Of a DNA stretch of 12,133 bases, positions 1 to 5,092 are shown piece after piece. The stretch's first letter is position 1. Every line of letters starts with the position of its first letter. Location: contig JAEXNA010000244.1 in NCBI GenBank assembly GCA_023447635.1, positions 1 through 12,133 of the forward strand, read 5' to 3'. This DNA is from Vulcanimicrobiota bacterium. Lineage in GTDB: Bacteria; Vulcanimicrobiota; Xenobia; Xenobiales; JADMJV01. The position numbers were made by a program, and so were the translations under genes. The notes below the pieces were generated by a model. That model was given only the letters and a program-made list of their open reading frames with translations. It did no database searches and was not told the DNA's origin.

Positions 1-112
1 ATGCCGGGGTTTGCCGGTTTGACGCCTGGATAATCGGGTTTGCACGCCGGAATTCGCCGGTTTGAAACCGGCTTTGGCCGGCGTCAAACCGCGAATCCCG
101 GCTTGGCCAAGG
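1..112. repeat. Nested palindromic GCCGGTTTGA-type repeats
   Basis: This gene-free stretch lies downstream of the E1-like gene and is built from variants of GCCGGTTTGA. GGTTTGACGCC (16-26) is exactly complementary to GGCGTCAAACC (80-90). Between them sits the near-perfect palindrome GCCGGTTT-G-AAACCGGC (56-72). Further half-copies occur around 34-43 and 74-82. It could fold as a long branched hairpin and help end the operon, but neither strand has a T-run, so it is not a classical intrinsic terminator. It may be one end of a longer intergenic repeat cut by the window edge. Confidence 0.55.
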
Positions 113-123
113 GTTACGCCAAC

Positions 124-771
124 CTAGACGAACGGCTGGACCGAGAGGTCGCCCAGGGTGGCCGTCCAGTTCTTTCGCTCTCCCGTAACCAGAGCGATGA
201 TCACCGTCTCGCAAGCCACGGCTACCGCCAGGGTGACCAGGTTGCGAGCCAGCGGATAGTCGCAGATGTCGTCCTGGGCGTCCGAAGGCACGCGGTACAC
301 CTCATCCCACAGCACCTCGGCGTAGCCTCCGGCCAGGCCGACGTGCAGGCACGGAACGTGCGCGTCGTAGCAATAGCGCGCGACCGCCTCGCGAGCTACG
401 CTGTTGTCGAAGCAGTCGACGATCAGGTCGCTGTCTCGCAGCAGTTTGGGCGCGTTACGGACGGTCAACTCCTGGGTTAGCGCCAGAGCCTCTATCCCGA
501 CCGCCCGGTATAGCGAGTAGGCCAGGGCCCGAGCCTTGTGGGCTCCGATGTCGTCGAGGGCATACGGCTGGGTGGACAGATTACGCTCTTCCACCCGGTC
601 GCGGTCGACCAGGCGCAGGTGTCCCGCTCCGCAGCGGGCCAGGCTCTCGGCCAGGTTGGCTCCGAGGGCGCCGACGCCGCAGATGGTGATTCGCGCCTCT
701 TTCAAGCGACTCATGGCTCGAGCGCCTCGCTGCAAGCTTTCGTGATAGGTGATACTCATGGCCGTCGCCAT
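124..771 (-). CDS. ThiF/E1-like ubiquitin-activating adenylyltransferase
   Basis: 215 residues, a stand-alone ThiF/MoeB/HesA-type adenylation domain. Visible motifs are the Rossmann glycine loop CGVGALG (G32, G34, G37), the acidic D56 in LVDRDRVEERN, the conserved N64 and K79 (GAHKA), and the VDCFDN segment (D119, D122). The family uses ATP to adenylate the C-terminal glycine of a ubiquitin-like protein and then often makes a thioester. C170 (DICDYPLARN) is the best candidate catalytic cysteine. The paired CxxC zinc knuckles of MoeB and ThiF are absent, as in several minimal prokaryotic E1s such as the PRTRC ThiF. ATG 771 is chosen because AAAGGA lies 5 nt upstream; M5 is an alternative. It starts 15 nt after the preceding gene and is the last gene of the ubiquitin-like/Ro60 operon. 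Its likely substrate is the 65-residue protein at 3331-3528, which is inferred from context. Confidence 0.88.
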   Translation of the reverse strand: MATAMSITYHESLQRGARAMSRLKEARITICGVGALGANLAESLARCGAGHLRLVDRDRVEERNLSTQPYALDDIGAHKARALAYSLYRAVGIEALALTQELTVRNAPKLLRDSDLIVDCFDNSVAREAVARYCYDAHVPCLHVGLAGGYAEVLWDEVYRVPSDAQDDICDYPLARNLVTLAVAVACETVIIALVTGERKNWTATLGDLSVQPFV

Positions 772-786
772 TCTTTTCCTTTCGTC

Positions 787-1614
787 TTACTCTCGGTTCT
801 CGACCACTCCGACCAGCGAGGTCAGATCGAACTTCTGGTCTTCTCCGTCTAAGCAGATGCCCGCGCTCAGGACGGTAAGGTCGGATTTCATAATGGCCGA
901 AGTGTGCTCTTCCCCGTCCCGGGTGCTCCAATGAGTGGTCCAGTAATCGCCCTGGTCCACGTAGGAGCGCAGCGTTCCGCCGCCCTGCTCCAACGCCTGA
1001 CGAAGGCGCGCCTCGGAGCAGCGCACCACCGGGCGAGGCGTCGGTCGAGGCGAGAACAGCATCCGATAGGCTTCCCGGAACTCCGGGGTCAAGCCCGGCC
1101 GAGCCAGCGCCTCGGCGGGCGTGAACGCCCGCAGCGCCCGCGCCGCGAACCCCGGCAGGGCCGGGTCCGCGCCGCGGTCGAGCCGGTCGAACCAGAAGTG
1201 GCTCCCGTCGTAGCGCGCCAGCACCTGCTCGAAGGCCTGCCCTCGAACCACCAGGTGAACCGTCTGCGGACCCTCCAGACGAAACTTCTGTTTCGCCTCC
1301 GAACGGTTCGCCGGCAGGGCTAGCCAGCTTCGCCCCTGCTGCGGCTGAACCAGGATCAGCCGCAGCGTGGGAAACAGCCGCAGGTAGGCCGCGCTCTGGG
1401 CCACGGTCGCCTCCCCCTCCAACCGGGCCGTGGCCGGCCCGGTCGGGCGGAAGACGCCCCAGCCCTCGAACCCCTCGGGGGTGCAGTGCATGGCGCGGAC
1501 CAGACCCTCCACCCTGGCCTGGACCTGGCCCCCCAGGATGCGCGGGGCCAGGAATCGCGACTCGCTGAAGCGATCTTCGGCGGCCGCGAACTTATGGATG
1601 AGATGTAGCGCCAC
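787..1614 (-). CDS. Uncharacterised protein of the Ro60/ubiquitin-like operon
   Basis: 275 residues, function not recognised. GTG 1614 is chosen because GGAGGT lies 5 nt upstream; the frame stays open well above it but has no comparable start. The protein is soluble, with no signal peptide or membrane segment. The N-terminus (MALHLIHKF, then FLAPRILGG and FEGWGVFRPTGPA around 21-61) looks like a compact beta-rich domain. The middle is rich in Leu, Phe and Trp, and the C-terminus has a striking SAGICLDGEDQKFDLTSLVG segment (C254). Cysteines are only C44, C199 and C254. No E2 active-site signature is evident, but an E2-like or adaptor role cannot be excluded, because the gene lies between a Ro60-like gene (44 nt upstream) and an E1 gene (15 nt downstream). 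It is probably a dedicated component of the same complex. Confidence 0.85.
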   Translation of the reverse strand: MALHLIHKFAAAEDRFSESRFLAPRILGGQVQARVEGLVRAMHCTPEGFEGWGVFRPTGPATARLEGEATVAQSAAYLRLFPTLRLILVQPQQGRSWLALPANRSEAKQKFRLEGPQTVHLVVRGQAFEQVLARYDGSHFWFDRLDRGADPALPGFAARALRAFTPAEALARPGLTPEFREAYRMLFSPRPTPRPVVRCSEARLRQALEQGGGTLRSYVDQGDYWTTHWSTRDGEEHTSAIMKSDLTVLSAGICLDGEDQKFDLTSLVGVVENRE

Positions 1615-1658
1615 AGGGCACCTCCGGTTGGGGTTGGCTCCCCCCGCCTGGAGGGCTT

Positions 1659-3107
1659 TTACACGGCCACCGCTCGGTCGCGACGACGCGGCAAAGGCGT
1701 CGCCATGATGTCGAGCAGCAGATCCAGACGAGACGGTCTCGACAGGATCGGCAGCAGGTTGGGGAGCGAGTAGTAGTCGCCCTGAAAGGTGAACGTGTCG
1801 AAAGCCACGTTCGCGCGGGACAGGGCTTGTTCGGTGAAGTCGTAGGCCTGGCCGACTTTGACCAGCACCACATGAGGCGTCACGGCCAAAGCCTGGGCGT
1901 AAGCGCGGTAGGCGTCCACAAAGTAGGGCGCTACGTTTTCGCCTTCGTCGGTGACCACGATGATCTGTTCGACCCGCTGACCCATCCGACGCATCGCCGT
2001 CAGAGGCGCACCCAGACAGGTCGAACCGAAGGCTCGAAGGCCGGTGAAGGCGCGTTCCCAGGCGGCCAGGTCGCTGCCGTCGGCGGTCACTTCGTAAGGA
2101 GCGTCGTCGAAAGCGTAGACCACGGGCGCCTGTTCGGAAACGCCGCAGATCATGGCGGCGATCTGCTTGCCGACCTCGATCGCGCACTCCATAGAGCCCG
2201 ACTTGTCGACCAGCAGCGCGGTGGGTCGAGTGATCCGGCCGCGCGCCTTGATCTGCCGCTCGGTCACCTGGTCCAGTGCGGTCACCGTGCTGGAATCCAG
2301 AGCCACCGAACGGGCCGCGATCTTGGCCTTGAACGCCGAGACCCGCTGGTCTTCGGCGGCCTGGGCCAGGCGTACCTCGATCAGCGCTTTCACCTCGGGG
2401 TGGTCGAAAGCGCCGCGCGCTTTCAACGCCTTGAGGTGGTTAATGACCTCGGAAGGGGTCATCACGCTGATCAGGGCGATCAGGACGGTAGGAGTGATCG
2501 CTCGCAAGGCGCCTACGGCGATGGGGTAGGGCAGCTGATGAGCCACGATGATCTCGGCCTGAGCCAGCGGCGTTGGTGCCGAAGCCAGCGCTTTGACCAC
2601 GGCGGCCAGACTGTCCTGGGGCGCCTGCTTCTTGAACAGCACGGCGTCAGCGCGAGCGCTGGGGCGGATGTGCAGACCGGCGTACAGCCCCTTGAGCGCC
2701 TTGTGGGCGCGCAACGCCGCTCGGTCGAAGCGAGCGTCCGAGCTTTCGCGCTGACGCAGATACTCGACCACGGCGGAACGGGCGCTGCGAGGCACCCGGC
2801 CGCAGTGCTGTTTCATACAGGCGACCACGCGGGCCACCTGGTACGGAGCCAGTTTCTGCAGCAGCACGAAGCCGGCTTCGCGGTGCTCGGGCAGGCTCGA
2901 GGCCAGCAGGTTGGCCACGAAAACTTCCTTGTGATCGCGCACCGAACCCTCGGCTTGATACCACACGGCCAGGTGGCCGTAGAAGCGCGGGTCGAGTTCG
3001 CGGAAGTCGTTGTGCAGACCGGCCACCTCCTTCAGATCGCGATGGGGAGTGGTCAGCAGGCTGTTCAGGATCTCCAGTCGGAAATCGGTTTCGGCGTCGC
3101 GCGCCAT
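1659..3107 (-). CDS. Ro60-like protein (TROVE-type helical repeats + vWA)
   Basis: 482 residues. Residues 1-290 are all alpha-helical and repeat-like, with segments typical of TROVE/Ro60 proteins (DPRFYGHLAVWY at about 39-50, RDHKEVFVANLLAS at 57-70, RSARSAVVEYL at 108-118, helices to about 260). Residues 296-470 are a vWA domain with a complete MIDAS: DKSGS (D301, S303, S305), T363 in GSTCLG and D387 in VVTDEGE. Ro60 is a ring of HEAT-like repeats that binds misfolded RNA in its cavity and Y RNA on its outer surface; bacterial orthologues (Rsr) act with exoribonucleases in RNA quality control and stress. ATG 3107 has a near-ideal AAGGAGG 6 nt upstream. A Y RNA-like element lies 30 nt upstream in the same orientation, which supports the Ro60 call. 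Sequence divergence means a general TROVE-like vWA protein remains possible. Confidence 0.85.
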   Translation of the reverse strand: MARDAETDFRLEILNSLLTTPHRDLKEVAGLHNDFRELDPRFYGHLAVWYQAEGSVRDHKEVFVANLLASSLPEHREAGFVLLQKLAPYQVARVVACMKQHCGRVPRSARSAVVEYLRQRESSDARFDRAALRAHKALKGLYAGLHIRPSARADAVLFKKQAPQDSLAAVVKALASAPTPLAQAEIIVAHQLPYPIAVGALRAITPTVLIALISVMTPSEVINHLKALKARGAFDHPEVKALIEVRLAQAAEDQRVSAFKAKIAARSVALDSSTVTALDQVTERQIKARGRITRPTALLVDKSGSMECAIEVGKQIAAMICGVSEQAPVVYAFDDAPYEVTADGSDLAAWERAFTGLRAFGSTCLGAPLTAMRRMGQRVEQIIVVTDEGENVAPYFVDAYRAYAQALAVTPHVVLVKVGQAYDFTEQALSRANVAFDTFTFQGDYYSLPNLLPILSRPSRLDLLLDIMATPLPRRRDRAVAV

Positions 3108-3136
3108 GGCGCACCTCCTTTGGGGTGGGTAAAATG

Positions 3137-3313
3137 GACCCGTCGCTGACGCGCAAGTCCGAGAAGCCTTTGTGTTCATACGCAGGAGTTGAAAGGCGAA
3201 GCCGTTCCGAGGTCCCCCGAGGCCACCTGCGACCGTTTCTTCCTAAGCGAAATGCTCTGCCAATTGAGCTAGTATGTAAGCTTCTCGAGTAAGGTCGCAT
3301 CTCGCGACGGGTC
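3137..3313 (-). ncRNA. Y RNA-like RNA with tRNA-mimic module
   Basis: A minus-strand structured element between the ubiquitin-like and Ro60-like genes. Its ends pair in three helices: GACCCGTCGC (3304-3313) with GCGACGGGTC (3137-3146); GATGCG (3296-3301) with CGCGTC (3148-3153, one G-U); CGAGAAGC (3280-3287) with GCTTCTCG (3160-3167). The stem leads into a tRNA-like apex: acceptor-like CATAC/GTATG (3272-3276/3177-3181), TA linker, D-arm GCTC-AATTGGCA-GAGC (3254-3269), anticodon-like arm TTTC/GAAA with a 9-nt loop (3236-3252), 5-nt variable loop (3231-3235), and T-arm GCAGG (3226-3230) with consensus T-loop TTCAACT (3187-3193) and CCTGC (3182-3186). A 32-nt insert (3194-3225) splits the T-arm. 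Known bacterial Y RNAs (YrlA type) bind Ro60 by an end-closing stem and mimic tRNA. The outer stem, which a tRNA gene lacks, and the Ro60 neighbour support this. The G-U pair fits minus-strand RNA. It may be processed from the operon transcript. Exact ends are unknown. Confidence 0.78.
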
Positions 3314-3330
3314 ACAAACTGTGCAAGAGG

Positions 3331-3528
3331 CTATCCGTAGACAGCCTCGGGGCGGACCACAATCGCGCTGGGGCGACGGTCGACCACGTAGTGGCGGAAC
3401 TTCTCCCGCGGCAGGTCGAAATGACGGGCCAACCGGTCCAGCACCTGCTGGTCGGTGACGTTGGGGTTCAGGCGGACGGCGTCTTCCGGGATGGTATAGG
3501 AACGCCCCTCGAATCGGACGTGCAGCAT
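3331..3528 (-). CDS. Small ubiquitin-like modifier protein
   Basis: 65 residues. A beta-rich start (LHVRFEGRSYTIP, 2-14), a helix around 25-38 (TDQQVLDRLARHF), then strands (HYVVDRR, SAIVVRP) and a C-terminal VYG that leaves a free glycine. This size and order fit a beta-grasp ubiquitin-like protein; the N-terminal part (Asn-Pro-Asn, then Thr-Asp-Gln-Gln-Val) also resembles PRTRC protein C. The exposed C-terminal glycine is what an E1 would adenylate, and an E1-like gene closes the same operon. ATG 3528 is preceded by AAAGGAG at 7 nt spacing; the open frame extends upstream but has no better start. Its stop is 17 nt before the Y RNA-like element. No deubiquitinase cut site follows the Gly, so it appears to be made mature. 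The fold is inferred from pattern, not from alignment. Confidence 0.75.
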   Translation of the reverse strand: MLHVRFEGRSYTIPEDAVRLNPNVTDQQVLDRLARHFDLPREKFRHYVVDRRPSAIVVRPEAVYG

Positions 3529-3556
3529 AGCAAGGCTCCTTTGCGGTTGGTCGTAG

Positions 3557-3582
3557 GACGACAAAAGTCGTCTGGGATATAG
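3557..3582 (-). promoter_or_regulatory. Operator-like palindrome and weak -10 before the ubiquitin-like gene
   Basis: GACGAC-TTTT-GTCGTC on the minus strand (3557-3572) is a perfect 6-bp inverted repeat with an AT centre. A third overlapping half-site (GTCGT-CCT-ACGAC) follows it toward the gene. Just upstream is TATATC (3576-3581), a possible -10, but no good -35 is seen at 17 nt. The palindrome would fall close to the transcription start and 28 nt before the start codon, so it could be a repressor site or a leader hairpin. Confidence 0.35.
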
Positions 3583-3710
3583 AAAAGCCAGAGCCGCGCA
3601 AGTTTGCGGAGCGCGAACGGTGTTTCGTTTCAAGAAACCCTTTTGAGAAGGGGTGTGTAGGCTCTGCGGGTCAGGGCGCGGCCAGGGCTCTTCGAACTTG
3701 GTTCAGGTGG

Positions 3711-3891
3711 GTATTACGGAGTAATACAAGGGTAATAGAGGGCTAACAGGGTGTCCAGGAGGAGAGGCTCCCGGACACCCCGCGCCAGATCGAATGCCGC
3801 GGTCTATGCTGAGTGGACAGACCGCGTTGCTGGCCTCCGGGCCGCGGACGAGAACTCGACGCGGTAACGAATTTAGGTTCGCCCGGAGGCC
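3711..3891. other. Cluster of perfect hairpins including a three-way junction
   Basis: Four adjoining foldable units. GTATTAC-GGA-GTAATAC (3711-3727). GGGTGTCC/GGACACCC with an inner GGAG/CTCC (3749-3780). CGCGGTCT/AGACCGCG with a 13-nt loop (3798-3826). A 10-bp stem GGCCTCCGGG/CCCGGAGGCC (3832-3841/3882-3891) enclosing two hairpins, CCGCG/CGCGG (3842-3846/3860-3864) and CGAA/TTCG (3868-3871/3878-3881), separated only by TAA. The last unit is a tight three-way junction. This density suggests a structured RNA or a palindromic intergenic element. No known RNA family (RNase P, tmRNA, SRP, hammerhead) is recognised. Strand cannot be decided, since all stems are fully Watson-Crick. Confidence 0.5.
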
Positions 3892-4069
3892 TCTCCTACG
3901 ATCTTGCGGAGCGGCTGCGTCAAGTTTCTTTTCCCGAGTTCCGCCCGCGCCGCGCAAGGCGCTGGGAAAGCGCTGCGACAGGGGCGACCTCGTCCGACTG
4001 CATAACTGTTGTCGAAGTGGTAGAGGGGAGTGATGGCCATAAGTGGGCGAGCTAGGGTCGAGGCCAGGA

Positions 4070-4109
4070 CAAAGAAAAACGCCCACCTCCGAGGTCTTCG
4101 GAGATGAGC
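4070..4109 (-). terminator. Strong intrinsic terminator with two G-U pairs
   Basis: On the minus strand GCTCATCTCCGA (4098-4109) pairs over 12 bp, including two G-U pairs, with TCGGAGGTGGGC (4081-4092) around a 5-nt loop. G, five T's, C and three T's follow (4071-4080). The G-U pairs would be A-C mismatches in plus-strand RNA, so the terminator acts on minus-strand transcripts only. Confidence 0.85.
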
Positions 4110-4323
4110 GCTACCGTGTTCGCTCTGGCGTATCTACAACACCTTAGCCGGTAGCGCTACCTCCGAGTTTCCGTCCTTCGCCGCCCTTGCGATCATTCGA
4201 CGGGCCCTGGTAAAAGAGCCCTGCGTCGAGCGCGGTGGAGAGGCTATGTAACGTGACTGCATGGAACATGACTGAAAACCTTGAGGGGTGGACTACAACT
4301 TTCCTACTGGGTATTACTCTACG
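4070..4323 (-). ncRNA. Predicted leader or small RNA ending in an attenuator
   Basis: The RNA expected from the promoter at 4330-4358: it would start near 4323 and end at the terminator at 4070, about 250 nt. Its 3' third has two exclusive folds. The antiterminator pairs TCGGAG (4161-4166) with CTCCGA (4098-4103), and AGCGCTACCG (4149-4158) with CGGTAGCGCT (4107-4116). Its loop carries a tRNA-arm-like hairpin GGTGT-N7-ACGCC (4127-4143). The terminator uses 4098-4109 as its own 5' arm. This is the layout of a transcription attenuator or riboswitch, possibly controlling the downstream ubiquitin-like/Ro60 operon. It could equally be a free-standing small RNA. No T-box motif or known riboswitch core was recognised. 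A G-U pair in the inner hairpin favours the minus strand. Confidence 0.5.
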
Positions 4324-4329
4324 TGTTTC

Positions 4330-4358
4330 AATGTACGGAGTGAACCTCTTTGTGTCAA
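4330..4358 (-). promoter_or_regulatory. Sigma70-type promoter, minus strand
   Basis: A perfect -35 TTGACA (4353-4358) and a good -10 TACATT (4330-4335) are 17 bp apart, giving a start near 4323. It lies in the gap after the DUF1287 gene and points toward the attenuator and the ubiquitin-like operon. A 5-bp inverted repeat GATCT-TTC-AGATC (4364-4376) sits just upstream of the -35. Confidence 0.7.
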
Positions 4359-4424
4359 CCCCTGATCTTTCAGATCGCCAAATGTCGTCCCAGGGTCTAC
4401 CTACCAGACCTCTCCAACCAGAGT

Positions 4425-5003
4425 TCAGGGCAGACGGAAATGGCCCACGATTCGCGTAGCGGTCAGAGCGTTCTCTTCCACCCCGCGCGGGCCCGGGTTG
4501 TGGATCAGCAGCGGCTTGCCTTCCAGCGACCAGCGGTCCGAGACGATGCCGACGTGGGCCGTCCCGCTGCGGCTTTCGCCGTCGGAAAAGAAGATGACAT
4601 CGCCGGCGCGGAAAGTCAGCACGGTGTCGCGGTTGACCTCGGTGGGCAGCGAGATGGCGTGACGCTGGAACCAGAGAATCAGGCGAGGGCACCAGCGGTA
4701 ATCAAGATCGGGGTCCAGCGGTTCGTCGCCGTTGGCGATCCGGTCGTCCTTGACGGCCTGGCGCAGGTCCAGGACCGGGCGGTAGGCCCAGTACACCACG
4801 TCAGTGCAAGCGCTGCGGCCTCGCGGCGGCGGGCCGCCCTCGTAGCGGTCGGCGTCGTAGACATCGCCCAGACAGCTTCGCGCGCCCGCCACCAGGCGCG
4901 CTTCTCGCTCGGTGGGGCGGGTCTGCAGGCGCAGCCAGACCAGCGGCAGTGAGACCGCCATGGACAGGAGCAGAAGCACGATCCCCAGAGTCCGACCCTT
5001 CAT
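4425..5003 (-). CDS. Membrane-anchored DUF1287 (NlpC/P60-like) cysteine hydrolase
   Basis: 192 residues from ATG 5003. The N-terminus is a signal anchor (hydrophobic 7-23, then WLRLQTRP), so the domain would be outside the cytoplasmic membrane. The rest matches the DUF1287/YiiX-like branch of NlpC/P60 proteins, with C66 in SACTDVVYWAYRP, DLRQAVKDD (79-87), D125 in FRAGDVIFF, H140 in TAHVGIVSD and HNPG (158-161). C66 and H140 are the likely catalytic pair. Such proteins are expected to cleave or amidate peptide, peptidoglycan or lipid-like substrates; the true substrate is unknown. ATG 5003 is chosen because it places the hydrophobic stretch at the N-terminus and has GAGAGG close upstream. ATG 5033 would add ten charged residues. 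The gene is downstream of the small membrane protein in the same direction, about 90 bp away. Confidence 0.82.
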   Translation of the reverse strand: MKGRTLGIVLLLLSMAVSLPLVWLRLQTRPTEREARLVAGARSCLGDVYDADRYEGGPPPRGRSACTDVVYWAYRPVLDLRQAVKDDRIANGDEPLDPDLDYRWCPRLILWFQRHAISLPTEVNRDTVLTFRAGDVIFFSDGESRSGTAHVGIVSDRWSLEGKPLLIHNPGPRGVEENALTATRIVGHFRLP

Positions 5004-5092
5004 CCGCCTCTCTTTCCCCCTCCTGGGCGACATCTCTTGCCGGATGCTTCAGGGGGAGGGGGACCTTCGGGGAGTTGGAGGGTGAGAGGGTT

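Larger units (their letters stand above)
3573..4424. other. Long gene-free, structure-rich intergenic region
   Basis: About 850 bp with no convincing gene: the open frames here have no good ribosome binding sites, no recognisable domains and skewed composition. It holds a minus-strand promoter, an attenuator-like terminator and a hairpin cluster (each listed separately). Near the ubiquitin-like gene it also holds the inverted repeats GTTTC-AA-GAAAC (3627-3638) and CCCTT-N5-AAGGG (3638-3652). TGGGTATTAC occurs twice (3708-3717 and 4308-4317). All the strong functional signals point in the minus direction, toward the ubiquitin-like/Ro60 operon. Confidence 0.7.

Noticed and set aside
1..123. CRISPR array
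   Set aside because: The repeats are short, irregular, inverted as well as direct, and lack regular spacers.
1827..3149. Long plus-strand frame opposite the Ro60-like gene
   Set aside because: It is a His-, Gly- and Gln-rich shadow of the high-GC coding strand; the minus-strand gene has a MIDAS motif and an ideal SD.
3171..3278. Ordinary tRNA gene on the minus strand
   Set aside because: The D-arm and T-loop are tRNA-like, but a 32-nt insert splits the T-arm, the acceptor has a mismatch and lacks CCA, and complementary flanks extend the helix well beyond a tRNA. A Y RNA-like element next to a Ro60 gene explains all of this better.
3749..3780. Hairpin as intrinsic terminator
   Set aside because: The stem is strong but no T-run follows it on either strand.
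3749..3900. SRP RNA, RNase P RNA or tmRNA
   Set aside because: None of the conserved cores (SRP domain IV loop, RNase P P4 strands, tmRNA ends with tag frame) could be found on either strand.
4010..4070. Second tRNA-like element on the plus strand
   Set aside because: AGTGGTAGAG resembles a D-loop and GTCGAG a T-loop, but the D-stem does not pair, the T-stem has a mismatch and no acceptor helix is present.
3703..4086. Open frames in the intergenic region as small genes
   Set aside because: No ribosome binding sites, arginine- and proline-rich low-complexity translations, and they run through perfect hairpins.
4070..4323. T-box or known riboswitch
   Set aside because: The attenuator layout is present, but no T-box sequence and no TPP, cobalamin or SAM core motif was seen.
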